This document shows, in pieces, positions 32,907 through 42,512 of a stretch of 64,000 bases of DNA. The DNA comes from Verrucomicrobiota bacterium (GTDB taxonomy: Bacteria; Verrucomicrobiota; Verrucomicrobiia; Opitutales; Opitutaceae). A program made the position numbers and the translations under genes. Each line of letters begins with the position of its first letter. The stretch's first letter is position 1. The notes beneath the pieces were generated by a model that worked only from the letters and a program-made list of their open reading frames with translations, made no database searches and was not told the origin of the DNA. The stretch is from positions 115,441-179,440 of the forward strand of contig JAEYUW010000020.1 in assembly GCA_023432225.1 (NCBI GenBank), in the 5' to 3' direction.

Positions 32907-32999
32907 GGAATGACGATGGTGGGCGGCCCGGTGCGCAAGCTGCGCGACGAGCCGGGACGGGCCAAGCGAATTCGCGTTCCGCTCAGTGGCCGCACGGTG

Positions 33000-33027
33000 G
33001 ACGTCGCGAGACTCGGCGCGACGTCCA
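33000..33027. repeat. Perfect 10-bp inverted repeat
   Basis: GGACGTCGCG, an eight-base loop and CGCGACGTCC, just beyond the S9 peptidase stop. No T-run is present, so it is probably a single unit of another dispersed palindrome family rather than a terminator. Confidence 0.5.
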
Positions 33028-33039
33028 GGACGAGGGCCT

Positions 33040-35310
33040 TCAATTCTCGCCGAGGTAGCGACGGAAGAACTCTTCGTAGCGCACGAGGCTGTCGAGGCGC
33101 TGCTTCGGTTCGCCGCTGCGGCTCATCTCATGCGTCGCACGCGGATAGCGGACGGACTCCACGTCGCGGCCGAGCACCTTGAGGCTCTTGAGAAGCATCT
33201 CGCTTTGCACGAACCCGGTGCGGCGGTCGTTGTCGCCGTGTTGGATCAGCAGCGGCGTCTTGATGTCGGCGACATAGGTGAGCGGCGATTGCTCGGTGAG
33301 AATTTCGCGCAGGCCGGGTTCCCAGGGGTAACCGCCCCACGCGAGCGGGACGAGGCGCCACGCGTTGCCTTCGCCGAAAAAGGTGAGCAGGTCGTAGACG
33401 CCGCGTTGGGCGACGGCGGCTTTGAAGCGGTGATCGTGTCCGATGATCCACGCGGTGAGATAGCCGCCGTAGGAGCCGCCGGTGACAACTTGGCGGGACG
33501 CATCGACGAACGGTTGCTTCGCGGCTTCGTTGGCGGCAGCGAGCACATCCGCGGCGGGGCCGGCGCCCCAATCGCGATAATTCGCGCGCTGGAAATCTTT
33601 CCCGTAGCCACCCGAGCCGCGCGGGTTGGCAAAGACGATCGCGTAGCCGCGCGCGGCGAAATATTGAAACTCGAGCCACATGCTTTCCTCGCCCGGGCCC
33701 CACATGGCGGCGGGGCCGCCGTGGATTTGGAGGAGCAATGGGTATTTCCGGCCCGCTTCGAGCGTGGTCGGTTTCAGTGTCCAATATTGCACGGTCTGGC
33801 CTCGGTCGTTCGTGAGGGCGTGCTCCTCGATCGCGGACAGCTGGCGGGTGTCGATCCACGCGGCGTTGTGCGATGAGATTGGCTTGCTGCTCCTGGCGTT
33901 CACGTCGGCGACGTGCAGTTCGGACGGGTTGCCCGGGTGCGTGACGACCTGTGCGAGTGTCGCGCGGTTGAGTGCGTAGTCGCGCACGCCCCAGCCGGTC
34001 TCGGGTGTGAGCACTTCAAACAGCCCGCTCGCGAGCGACACGCGGCAGAGCGGGAAACGGCCGCGATCGGCGACGATGTAGTAGATCGCGGAGCTGTCGG
34101 CACTCCATTGGAGATTGGTGGCGGAGCGATCCTGCGCACGCGTGAGGATTTTCGGCTCGCCGCCGCTCGTGGCGACGACGCCGACGGCGGATTGCTCGTA
34201 ACTGAACAATTGGCCGCGCGTGACGGTGAACGCGACCCACTGGCCATCGGGCGAGGGCTGCGGCGCGAGCACGGAGTTTTCGGGCAGTTTCAGGAACTCG
34301 CGCACGCCACCGCCGGCGGCATCGACGAGGAACAGGTTCGAGGTGAGCACGCGATCCGGGTGCGCGGTGGCGTCGCCGCCGGCTGCGCAGACAATCGCTT
34401 GTCCGTTGGTCATCCACTCCGCGCCGCTGTAGCTGACGAAGCCGGGCGTGAGATCCTTGGCTTCCGCACCTTCGCGAGCCTCCTGAACGAATACGTGCGC
34501 GAAAGTCTGTTCGGGACTGATGTCGGATTCGGAGAGAAAGTTCAGCCGTGCGAGCGGGCGCGGGTTGGCGTCGGCCTCGTTTTTCGCGAGCCACTCGCGA
34601 CGCTCTTGCAGTGAACCGTCCGGGTCGGCTTTGGGTGGGATCTCCTTCACCGCCGTGGCGTCGGCGTCGACGGCGGCTGCGGCGTCCTTGCCCGCGGATT
34701 TTTTCAAGCCCCAGTTGGCGACGTCATTCGCGGCGCGACCGGGGCGCTCGTTGGTCCACGCGGGCTTCGCGTTCTGCCCGGACTTTTCGAGCGCGGCGCG
34801 GGCTTGTGCGTAGTTGAGCGAGGAGCTGAAGAGAATCTTCGTGCCGTCGGGAGACCAGCGGGGCGCGCTGGCGCCGGTCTCGATTTTCGTGATCGGCGTG
34901 GCTTCACCGCCGGCGACGGGAAGAATGTGAATTTGAGGTTTCTCCTTCTCTGCGGCGCGGACAAACGCGATGCGATCGCCCTGCGGGCTCCACGCGGGCG
35001 CGGTGGCGCTGGTGCCGCGCGTGAGCTGGCGCGGCGCGCGGCTGCCGTCGGTCGACGCGAGCCAGAGGTGCGTTTGGTAAACCCAGTCGTCCTTCGCGTC
35101 GGGCTTCGGCTCGATGGAGCGAACGACGTAGACGACCCATTTGCCGTCGGGCGAGAGCGCGGGAGCCTCGAGCTGTTTCAGCTTCAAGAGGTCGCTGGCT
35201 TGAATGAGCGTTTTGGCCGAAGCGTCGGCGGCGCGGAGAGCGTTCGTAGCGGCGACGAACGTGAGCAGCGTGGCAGCGACCAGAATACGGGGTAAGGTCA
35301 GGCGTGGCAT
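33040..35310 (-). CDS. Exported S9-family peptidase (acylaminoacyl-peptidase-like)
   Basis: The 756-residue serine peptidase has a signal peptide (RLTLPRILVAATLLTFVAAT), a WD40-like beta-propeller of PD40 repeats (APALSPDGKWVVYV, APAWSPQGDRIAFV, APRWSPDGTKILFS) and a C-terminal alpha/beta hydrolase. In the latter are LLLQIHGGPAAMWGPGEESM, Ser613 in VVTGGSYGGYLTAW, the Asp in IQHGDNDRRTGFVQSEM and the His in ATHEMSRSGEP. The propeller has an Ala/Lys-rich insertion (residues about 190-240). It should degrade oligopeptides in the periplasm. An open frame continuing upstream to 36480 is antisense to dgt and not part of the gene. Confidence 0.94.
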   Translation of the reverse strand: MPRLTLPRILVAATLLTFVAATNALRAADASAKTLIQASDLLKLKQLEAPALSPDGKWVVYVVRSIEPKPDAKDDWVYQTHLWLASTDGSRAPRQLTRGTSATAPAWSPQGDRIAFVRAAEKEKPQIHILPVAGGEATPITKIETGASAPRWSPDGTKILFSSSLNYAQARAALEKSGQNAKPAWTNERPGRAANDVANWGLKKSAGKDAAAAVDADATAVKEIPPKADPDGSLQERREWLAKNEADANPRPLARLNFLSESDISPEQTFAHVFVQEAREGAEAKDLTPGFVSYSGAEWMTNGQAIVCAAGGDATAHPDRVLTSNLFLVDAAGGGVREFLKLPENSVLAPQPSPDGQWVAFTVTRGQLFSYEQSAVGVVATSGGEPKILTRAQDRSATNLQWSADSSAIYYIVADRGRFPLCRVSLASGLFEVLTPETGWGVRDYALNRATLAQVVTHPGNPSELHVADVNARSSKPISSHNAAWIDTRQLSAIEEHALTNDRGQTVQYWTLKPTTLEAGRKYPLLLQIHGGPAAMWGPGEESMWLEFQYFAARGYAIVFANPRGSGGYGKDFQRANYRDWGAGPAADVLAAANEAAKQPFVDASRQVVTGGSYGGYLTAWIIGHDHRFKAAVAQRGVYDLLTFFGEGNAWRLVPLAWGGYPWEPGLREILTEQSPLTYVADIKTPLLIQHGDNDRRTGFVQSEMLLKSLKVLGRDVESVRYPRATHEMSRSGEPKQRLDSLVRYEEFFRRYLGEN

Positions 35311-35418
35311 GGCAGCACGGTGCGTAGCGGCCGGGCAGAGTCGAAGGAATTTCGCTCCGCGCCGTGGCGGCGTGTTTTGGCGTTGCGGGAGCGGGGCGTT
35401 TCCGGGACGAAGGGCGCG

Positions 35419-36690
35419 ATGCCGCAGAACCGATTCTACAACGCCTTCGACGTGCAGGAGTGGGGCGGGGGCCGGAAGCCCGATTACCGCAGCCCGTTCC
35501 AGATCGATCGCGACCGCATCATCCACGCCCACGCGTTCCGCAAGCTGCAGTCGAAGACGCAGGTTTTCCTGAGCGGCGAATACGATTTCTACCGCACGCG
35601 CCTCACGCACTCGATGGAGGTGGCGCAGATCGGGCGCTCGATTTGCCATTTCCTGCTCAGTCGCGGCGCGCCGTTGAAGGAGGATTTCTTCATCGATTCC
35701 GATCTCGTCGAGGCGAGCTGTCTCGCGCACGACATGGGGCATCCGCCGTTCGGCCACAGCGGCGAGCGCACGCTGCAGGAGCTGATGAAGCGCCGCGGCG
35801 GCTTCGAGGGCAACGCGCAGACGCTGCACCTGCTCTGCGAGACGATTTATCAAAACGAGACCGGCGTGAAAGGCATGCAACCGACGCGCGCGCTGCTCGA
35901 TGGCATCCTGAAATACAAGAAGCTCTACACGGAGTTCGCGACGCCGCCGATCAACCACTTTATCTACGACTCGCAGGCGCCGATTCGCGATTGGGTGTTC
36001 GGCGACGCGCGCATTCCCGGCCCGCTCATGCGCGGCAATGCGCTCAACGAATTCAAGAGCGTCGAGTGTCAGATCATGGACTGGGCCGACGATGCGGCCT
36101 ATTCGCTCAACGACATCGTCGACGGCGTGCGCGCGGGCTTCCTGACGATCGAGCGCGTCGAACGCTGGGCGGCGGGCGAGGAGATCGACGCCGCGAAGCA
36201 GCGCCACATGGATTCGCTGTTCGACTCCATCCGCGCGGACCGGTTGGAGAACGTGTTTTCGCAGAAAATCGGCGCATTCATCCAGGCGTGCCGACTGAAG
36301 GAGCGCGACAATTTCATGGCGGGAAAAACCAACCGCTACGCCTACGAACTCGTCGTCGACAGCGCGGCGGTGGAGGAGTCCACCTTCTTCAAGAAGATGG
36401 CGAACGACGTCATCTTCGAGAGTCCGCAGCTCGAGCAGCTCGAGCACAAGGCGCGCGTGATCCTCGATGCGCTCTACCAAGCGATTTGGGACAACTATGC
36501 GGAGCGCGGCGAGCGCGTCATTCGCATTTTGCCGGGCAACGTGAGCCGCCTCATCGACGCCGAGAAGTCGCTCGACGGCAAGGCGCGGCGCATCTGCGAT
36601 TATCTCGCCGGGCTGACCGACGGCATGATTGTGCGCACGTATCGCCGGCTGTTCGATCCGGAGTTTGGCTCGTTCCGGGATTTGAGCTGA
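35419..36690 (+). CDS. dgt: Deoxyguanosine triphosphate triphosphohydrolase-like protein
   Basis: Dgt-type enzymes hydrolyse dNTPs to nucleoside and triphosphate. The 423-residue HD-domain protein begins RFYNAFDVQEWGGGRKPDYR, has the DR/H lead-in DRIIHAHAFRKLQSKTQVFL, and the HD ligands in RLTHSMEVAQIG and LAHDMGHPPFGHSGE. DWADDAAYSLNDIVDGV provides the distal Asp. AAGGG lies before the ATG at 35419. It is divergent from the S9 peptidase and convergent with the transporter gene. The exact nucleotide preference is not predictable. Confidence 0.95.
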   Translation: MPQNRFYNAFDVQEWGGGRKPDYRSPFQIDRDRIIHAHAFRKLQSKTQVFLSGEYDFYRTRLTHSMEVAQIGRSICHFLLSRGAPLKEDFFIDSDLVEASCLAHDMGHPPFGHSGERTLQELMKRRGGFEGNAQTLHLLCETIYQNETGVKGMQPTRALLDGILKYKKLYTEFATPPINHFIYDSQAPIRDWVFGDARIPGPLMRGNALNEFKSVECQIMDWADDAAYSLNDIVDGVRAGFLTIERVERWAAGEEIDAAKQRHMDSLFDSIRADRLENVFSQKIGAFIQACRLKERDNFMAGKTNRYAYELVVDSAAVEESTFFKKMANDVIFESPQLEQLEHKARVILDALYQAIWDNYAERGERVIRILPGNVSRLIDAEKSLDGKARRICDYLAGLTDGMIVRTYRRLFDPEFGSFRDLS

Positions 36691-36737
36691 GCGAGAGTCC
36701 TTCGCGGCGGATTACTTTGAACCTTCGGTCCGAGAAA

Positions 36738-36805
36738 GTAGCGGGAGCTTCCAGCTCCCGTTTCTCGAGCCTTCCCCAAACACGGGAGCTGGAAGCTCCT
36801 GCTAC
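36738..36805 (+). repeat. GTAG/CTAC paired palindrome, family H
   Basis: Left unit GTAGCGGGAGCTTCCAGCTC, right unit GGGAGCTGGAAGCTCCTGC then TAC. The CTAC at 36802-36805 supplies the TAG stop of the transporter gene on the minus strand. It sits between two convergent genes. Confidence 0.8.
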
Positions 36806-38484
36806 TGTCCGCTGGCTGCGCGCCAGAGGAGAAATACGAGCAGTTGCGCCGTGAACACGCGCAGCAGCATCACGAGCGGATAGACGGCCGCGTAGGACAC
36901 CGCGGGCGCGTCGCTGCCGGTGGATTGTTGCGAGAACGCCAGCGCCGGCGGATCCGTCATGGAACCGGACAACAGGCCGCACAGCTCGGCGTAATTGATC
37001 TTTTTCCACGCTCGCGCGAGAATGCCGACTGCCAGGAGCGGGACGATCGTCACCAACGCGCCGTAGGCGAGCCACGTGAGCCCGTCGCCGCCCAGCAGCA
37101 CGTGGACGAAGCGCTCGCCGGATTTCATGCCGACTGCGGCGAGGAAGAGGGTGATGCCCATCTCGCGCAGCATGAAGTTGGCACTCGGCGGCAGGTGCCA
37201 GACGAGCGAACCGGTGTTGGCGAGGCGCGAGAGGCAGATCGCCACGAGCAGCGGACCGCCGGCGAGACCGAGCTTCACGGCTGCGGGCAAGCCGGGAATC
37301 GCCAGCGGGATCGAGCCGACGATCACGCCGAGCGCGATGCCGAGAAAAAACGGGATCGGGTGCGGGTGATCCAGCGCCTTGGTCGAGTTGCCGACGGCGG
37401 CGGCCACGGCGTCGATGCCGGGCTCCTCGCCGACCGCCATCAGGATGTCGCCGAATTGCAGCTTGAAGCCCGGGCGCGGCGAAAATTCGAGGGCGTTGCG
37501 CGTGACGCGTGTGATGACGACGCTGTGCTGCGCGAGCACATCGAGATCGCCGAGCGGTTTGCCGAGCACGGCGGTTTTCGTCACGAGGAGCCGGCGGTTC
37601 GACACGCGGCCGGGCACGGATTTCAAGTCGACGCCGGCTTCGGCGCCGACGACGACGCGCAACGCGTCCACTTCATCCTCGGGGCCGACCACGTGCAGCA
37701 CATCACCGAGCGCGAGTTCGGTCTCGGGGCGAGCCACGTCGACGATCCCGGCGCGGGAGAAACGTGAGACGACGACGTGCGACCCGCGGAGGCTCGGGAT
37801 GGCGTCGATGCGGCGGCCGACGAGGTTGGCGTTGCGCACTTCGAGGCTGCGGCCCGTGGGCGGCGGCGCGGTCGGGCGCAGGGCGGTTTCGGCTTCACGC
37901 ACTTCGCGGGCGACATCGACGCGGAAGATTTTTCGCACCGCGACCATAGCAATGATGATGCCGAGAATGCCGAAGGGATACGCGACCGCGTAGGCCAGGC
38001 CCTGGATTGCGGTGGCGTCCGGCGCCGCGCCCATCTGTTTGAACGCTTCGCCAGCGGCGGCCAGCGAGGGCGTGTTGGTGGTCGCGCCCGAGAGCAAGCC
38101 GATGCCGGCGGGCAGTGGCATGCGATGCGTGAAAATCAACAGCGCGGCGATCGCCGAGCCGCCGAGCACGATGGACGCTGCGAAAAGATTCAGCGCCAAT
38201 CCGCGCTCGCGCAGCGAAGAAAAAAAGCCGGGACCGATTTGCAGGCCGAGTGTGTAGACGAAGAGGATCAGGCCGAACTCGCGGACGAAATCCAGCACCT
38301 CGTGGTTGGGCGCGAGTTTGAGGTGCCCCAAAACGAGTCCGGCAAAGAGGACGCCCGCGACGCCGAGGCCGACTCCGCGCACTTTCAGTTTGCCGAACGC
38401 CGTGCCCGCGGCGCCCGCGGCGGCGAGCAGCACGACAGTCCGGGCGACGGATTCCTGGGTGAAAAGGGAGGTCAGTGTGTCCAC
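36802..38484 (-). CDS. AspT/YidE/YbjL-type putative transporter
   Basis: The 560-residue membrane protein has the duplicated permease of the aspartate:alanine exchanger family. An N-terminal half of about six membrane segments (FGLILFVYTLGLQIGPGFFS, LLSGATTNTPSLAAAGEAF) is followed by two cytoplasmic RCK-C/TrkA-C-like domains (residues about 205-360; DVLHVVGPEDEVDALRVVV, KLQFGDILMAVGEEPGIDAV) and a C-terminal half repeating the motif (LFLAAVGMKSGERF, LLSGSMTDPPALAF). The substrate is unknown; characterised relatives exchange aspartate/alanine or exist as orphan transporters. The start is GTG; the stop lies in a GTAG repeat. Confidence 0.9.
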   Translation of the reverse strand: MDTLTSLFTQESVARTVVLLAAAGAAGTAFGKLKVRGVGLGVAGVLFAGLVLGHLKLAPNHEVLDFVREFGLILFVYTLGLQIGPGFFSSLRERGLALNLFAASIVLGGSAIAALLIFTHRMPLPAGIGLLSGATTNTPSLAAAGEAFKQMGAAPDATAIQGLAYAVAYPFGILGIIIAMVAVRKIFRVDVAREVREAETALRPTAPPPTGRSLEVRNANLVGRRIDAIPSLRGSHVVVSRFSRAGIVDVARPETELALGDVLHVVGPEDEVDALRVVVGAEAGVDLKSVPGRVSNRRLLVTKTAVLGKPLGDLDVLAQHSVVITRVTRNALEFSPRPGFKLQFGDILMAVGEEPGIDAVAAAVGNSTKALDHPHPIPFFLGIALGVIVGSIPLAIPGLPAAVKLGLAGGPLLVAICLSRLANTGSLVWHLPPSANFMLREMGITLFLAAVGMKSGERFVHVLLGGDGLTWLAYGALVTIVPLLAVGILARAWKKINYAELCGLLSGSMTDPPALAFSQQSTGSDAPAVSYAAVYPLVMLLRVFTAQLLVFLLWRAASGQ

Positions 38485-38640
38485 GTGGAAAACGATAGCT
38501 GAGCGCGGGGGAAATTACCTGTGCAATTTTTGGCCAAACCGAATCCTCGGCGCGAGCTATTGTGTCATGCGAAAAACGGTGCGTGGACTTCGCCAACCGT
38601 TGCTCGGTGCACGTTGCGACCAGCGGCTACGCTGCGGGGC

Positions 38641-39915
38641 ATGGTTACGTCGTCTCGGGCCGCGCATGGCCTTTCATTTCTCATTTTCTGGGTCGCGTCG
38701 GTCTTGCCGGCGGCAGAGCCGTCGCGCGCGTCTGTGCACATGGAGGCCTCGGCGCGAGTAACCCACGATTCCAATATCTTCCTGCAGGATGGCGGCGCCT
38801 GGATCGCCGGTGCGACCACTTCCGCGCCGGTGCGCGAAAGCGCGTGGATTTCGAGTGCGGCAGGCGGTGCGTCGTGGAGCGGCCCGATCACGATCGGCAA
38901 ACTGGATCTGGGTTACCGTGCGGAGGTGTTTCGCTTCGCCGGTCACGCTTCGGAGAACCATGATGACCACCGCGTCCGCGCGGGCTTGATCGGGACGCAG
39001 GGCGCGGCTACTTGGGATCTCTCGCTCAGTGCGCTCTGGACGAATGGCGAACATCTGGCGCCCCCCTACAACGTCGTGGGCGGCGCCCCGGCCCTCGGCA
39101 GCGAGCCGGTGCGTGCGCGGCGGGCGCAAACGGTGCTCAAGGGTTCGGCGCGCGTTACGGTGACGGGCCACGGCGGTTGGTGGCGCGTGGTGGCGGCGGG
39201 GCTCGATCAGGATTTCCACACGGGTTTCGCGAGCGGTTGCGCTTCGTATGTCGATCGCGGCGAATACAGCGCTGGGGCCGAATTTGCGCGCGAGCTGAAG
39301 CCGGGGCTGACGTGGGTGGCCGGCGCGCGGCTCGGCCGCCAGTGGCAAGGGGATCGTTCTCCCGTCGCCGGGCTGAACAGCACGAGCGATCTCGCTCGCG
39401 TTCTCGTCGGCGTCGAAGGCCGCTGGTCGCCGCAATGGAAACTCGATCTACGGGCCGGACCTGATTTTCGACAATTCACCGACGATCAACCCATCGAACT
39501 CGAGCGTCGCCGCACTGCGCCTTACGTCGAGGCGACGGTGGCGTGGACTCCGAGCGCGGCAGACGCCGTGTCGCTGACCGGAGCGCATCGTCTCTGGCCG
39601 GCATCGAGTGGGCGCGGCGTCTATGAAGACTCGACGTGGGAACTCGGCTGGAAGCGGCGCTTGAACGGCGCGTGGTCGACACGGCTCGGGCAGAAATTTG
39701 CCGACGGCGACAATCACCGAGACGTGTATCCGGGCACCAAACCGTGGCACGACCAGATTCTCACGACGTCGTGCGCGCTGGAGTATCGCTGGGATGAGCA
39801 CGTCATCCTCGACGCTTCGATCGCGCGTGAAGCTGCTGAAGGCCTCCTGCCGAACACGCCGGGGCGTGCCTACACGCGCGTGCTCTGTTCGTTCGGCGTT
39901 GCCGGGGCGTGGTGA
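38641..39915 (+). CDS. Putative outer-membrane beta-barrel protein
   Basis: The 424-residue protein has a signal peptide (HGLSFLIFWVASVLPAAEPS) followed by alternating amphipathic beta strands rich in Trp, Tyr, Gly and Arg (GKLDLGYRAEVFRFAGHASE, AEFARELKPGLTWVAGARLG, STWELGWKRRLNGAWSTRLG). It ends with a strand-like VLCSFGVAGAW. This resembles outer-membrane porin-like proteins found with exopolysaccharide systems, but I do not see a precise family. It is divergent from the transporter gene and overlaps nothing. The ATG at 38641 is chosen because it opens the signal peptide. Confidence 0.7.
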   Translation: MVTSSRAAHGLSFLIFWVASVLPAAEPSRASVHMEASARVTHDSNIFLQDGGAWIAGATTSAPVRESAWISSAAGGASWSGPITIGKLDLGYRAEVFRFAGHASENHDDHRVRAGLIGTQGAATWDLSLSALWTNGEHLAPPYNVVGGAPALGSEPVRARRAQTVLKGSARVTVTGHGGWWRVVAAGLDQDFHTGFASGCASYVDRGEYSAGAEFARELKPGLTWVAGARLGRQWQGDRSPVAGLNSTSDLARVLVGVEGRWSPQWKLDLRAGPDFRQFTDDQPIELERRRTAPYVEATVAWTPSAADAVSLTGAHRLWPASSGRGVYEDSTWELGWKRRLNGAWSTRLGQKFADGDNHRDVYPGTKPWHDQILTTSCALEYRWDEHVILDASIAREAAEGLLPNTPGRAYTRVLCSFGVAGAW

Positions 39916-39925
39916 CGCCGACGCG

Positions 39926-40996
39926 CTAATCCACTCCGCCGGTAAACACGCGCGAGACGAGCGGCACCTGACGGACGAGGTCCGCGTTGGGCAAGCCGCG
40001 CAGCTGGTCTGCGGGTGGCGGTGCATACTCGATGCGGAAGCGTGCGCGCCAGCGTTCGCGCACGTCGACGAGGGGCGTGGCGGGTTGATTTGTCGGGCCG
40101 CCTTCGACCCACCAGCGCGGCTGCGTGAGATCGAGATGCACGCGGTGGCTCTGGCCCGGACGCAGCACGACGATGCGAATGCGATCGGCGGGCCAAGTCG
40201 GTCGGACGGTTTCGCCCACCCAGCGATAACCGCCGGCCTCCGTGCTCGCGTCAGCGCGGAGGCGGAAGGTCTGGCCGTCCGGGAGATCGACGATGGCGAC
40301 GTCGCGATCGCTGAAGTTTTTCAATTCCACCGTGACGCCGGCGATTCCGGCGAGTTGGGGCAACGGGCGCTGGTCGCGCGCCTGAGTTTGCGACCGCGCC
40401 GGCGGCGCGTCCGGGGTGAGCGTGATGCCGAGCGGCTCCCAGGCAAAGGAGCGCAGCACGCCGATGCCGGAGTCGCCGACTGCGACCGTGCAATCGATGG
40501 GCACGCCCCGGCGTTCGCCGAGCGCGAGCGTCTCGACCTGCTTCGCCGCGCCTTGCTGCATGAACAGCGCCTCGATGCCGTAGCGCACCTGCACGGACTC
40601 GATGCCGGTCGTGCCGACCGCGGCGAACGCGACCCGACCGCGCAGAAACGGTCTGCGCTCCGGTGGTGAGTCGCTCAGCGCGACGAGTTGCGCGAAACCG
40701 TGCGCGTCGTTTTTCAGCGCCGCGTAAACGACATGATCCTTGAGCCGGCGGGAGGCACGATAGTCGCGTTCGCCTTTCCACGCCTCGAGGCCGCCGCGGA
40801 AGAAAGGCGCAGGCACGACGTTGATCTCGTAACGGAAGCGCACGAACTCGCCGCGCATGGGATCGTGCGGGTCGATCGGCGCGGTGCGCAGCGTGAGCGT
40901 CGTCCCGGTGCGGGCGATCCACTCGCGTTGCGCCGCCATGAAGGCGACGACCGCGATCTGCGCGACGACGACGAGCAGGGCGAGGCGGAGCTTCAT
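39926..40996 (-). CDS. GDYXXLXY-domain protein
   Basis: The 356-residue protein has an N-terminal membrane anchor (KLRLALLVVVAQIAVVAFMA) and then the family text: IARTGTTLTLRTAPIDPHDP, RGEFVRFRYEIN (the GDYxxLxY position) and GRVAFAAVGTTGIESVQVRY. The C-terminal half has strand-like segments (VTVELKNFSDRDVAIVDLPD). Such proteins are commonly encoded with DUF2157 and DUF4401 membrane proteins, as here, where its ATG overlaps the stop of the DUF2157 gene. The extracytoplasmic role is unknown. Confidence 0.82.
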   Translation of the reverse strand: MKLRLALLVVVAQIAVVAFMAAQREWIARTGTTLTLRTAPIDPHDPMRGEFVRFRYEINVVPAPFFRGGLEAWKGERDYRASRRLKDHVVYAALKNDAHGFAQLVALSDSPPERRPFLRGRVAFAAVGTTGIESVQVRYGIEALFMQQGAAKQVETLALGERRGVPIDCTVAVGDSGIGVLRSFAWEPLGITLTPDAPPARSQTQARDQRPLPQLAGIAGVTVELKNFSDRDVAIVDLPDGQTFRLRADASTEAGGYRWVGETVRPTWPADRIRIVVLRPGQSHRVHLDLTQPRWWVEGGPTNQPATPLVDVRERWRARFRIEYAPPPADQLRGLPNADLVRQVPLVSRVFTGGVD

Positions 40997-42300
40997 GATG
41001 CGCCTCCTTCCGCGTCGCGGCGGATTTTGCGGTAGTAGAGCGCTTCGGCGAGGAACAGTCCGCCGAGCAAAATGAACGCGAGCCCGCGCGACGCCATGCT
41101 CTGGAACAAGTCGAAATAGCGCGCGGCAACCAGCGCCGTAAGGACGACGGATCCAAGCACCGTGATGCCGAGCCGGCTTTGCTGGCAGCCTCGCCACATC
41201 CACCACGCCGCGAGCCCGAGCAGCAGCGCCGTGAACGACCACGCGACAAACTGCTCCCACCCACGCGCACCGATCGCGGCGATGCCGAAAGCGTAGAGCA
41301 ACGCGATTGGCAGCAGCCAGTCGGTGCGCTCGATCGCGAGCTCGCGCGCCAGCAACGCGCGTCGGGCCACCCAAGCCCACAAAGCGACTGCGAGGCCAAA
41401 CAAGATCCAGCCGACCGCGGCCGCTTGTTCCGGCCGCCAGCCGTGCGCGCGCTCCCAATCCAGCACGCCACGCGTCGCGCCGCGGAAGGTCAGCAGATAG
41501 GCACACACGAGAAACACGCCGTAGCCGAAGCCCTCCATCACCCGCGCGCCCGCCGGAAAATTCGTGGTGCTGAGCCGTGCCGCGCCCGCGAGCAGAACGG
41601 CGAACGCGAGCGAGGCGGTGAACAGGTGCGCGCCCGCGCCCCACACGCCGAGGTTCAGCAGCAGCAGCGCCTGCGTCGCCGCGACACACAGCGCGAGGAG
41701 CACGGCCGAGCGATTACGCCATGCGAGCGGTGCGACGCCGAGCACGACCAGCAGCATGGCCCAGTGGCCGGGGCGGTTGAAGTCCACCGCCTCGCAGCCG
41801 CCCCAGATTCCGACCAGCAACACGGCGAGAATACCCAGTGCGGTGGAGCGCACCGCCCACGCCAGCGCCAGAGCGCCCGCAGCCCACGTGAGAAAACCGT
41901 TCGGGTAGTGTTCGTCGATGTTGTAGATCTGCGCCACGAGCCAGATGGCAGCGCCGAAGAACATCGTGCCGAGCACAAGCATCGCTTCACCGAGTCGCGC
42001 GCGCCAGTCCGCGCAGCGCAGCCAGCGCAAGCCGGCGGTGTGCGCGCCCGCCATGGCGCCGAAGATGAGCGCGAGTTTGGCAAATTTCGGAATGCCATCC
42101 CAATTGTAGGCGAACAGCAGGATGACCCCGAGTCCGATGACGAGCGCTCCCGTCGTGGCGAAGACGATGAGTCCCCACGAAAGATTGGTTGCCGCGAGCG
42201 GGTAGCGTTGCCGCAGCTGTCCGGCCTGTTCCGGCGAAACGATTTTTTCTTCGACCCACCGCTCCAATTCACGGTGCAGCCATGGCGCGTGCTTGTTCAT
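40993..42300 (-). CDS. DUF2157 multipass membrane protein
   Basis: The 435-residue product starts with a cytosolic helical segment (LHRELERWVEEKIVSPEQAG) typical of DUF2157, followed by about eleven to twelve membrane segments. Internal landmarks are LLFAYNWDGIPKFAKLALIF, GAAIWLVAQIYNIDEHYPNG and LFLAEALYYRKIRRD at the end. The function is unknown; these proteins accompany GDYXXLXY proteins in many genomes. It is translationally coupled to that downstream gene (ATGA at 40993-40996). Confidence 0.88.
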   Translation of the reverse strand: MNKHAPWLHRELERWVEEKIVSPEQAGQLRQRYPLAATNLSWGLIVFATTGALVIGLGVILLFAYNWDGIPKFAKLALIFGAMAGAHTAGLRWLRCADWRARLGEAMLVLGTMFFGAAIWLVAQIYNIDEHYPNGFLTWAAGALALAWAVRSTALGILAVLLVGIWGGCEAVDFNRPGHWAMLLVVLGVAPLAWRNRSAVLLALCVAATQALLLLNLGVWGAGAHLFTASLAFAVLLAGAARLSTTNFPAGARVMEGFGYGVFLVCAYLLTFRGATRGVLDWERAHGWRPEQAAAVGWILFGLAVALWAWVARRALLARELAIERTDWLLPIALLYAFGIAAIGARGWEQFVAWSFTALLLGLAAWWMWRGCQQSRLGITVLGSVVLTALVAARYFDLFQSMASRGLAFILLGGLFLAEALYYRKIRRDAEGGAS

Positions 42301-42512
42301 CGTGTTGCCCGCCCGCAGCGAACCGCGCCGGTGCGCGCGACTCAACCCGATATTCGTGGCGGGCGCTCAGCCGACCTTGCGGCCAACACGACGCGGGCGA
42401 CGAGCCGGTGTTTGCGAAATTGCTGCCGGACTCCGTTGCGGCGCGCTCGCTGACAAAGACGCCAAATGAAGAAGGGCGGAAGCCGGGCGGGGGACGCCTG
42501 GCGTCGCCGTCG

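Noticed and set aside
35311..36480. N-terminal extension of the S9 peptidase frame across dgt
   Set aside because: The signal peptide begins at 35310, and the upstream frame is antisense to the complete dgt gene.
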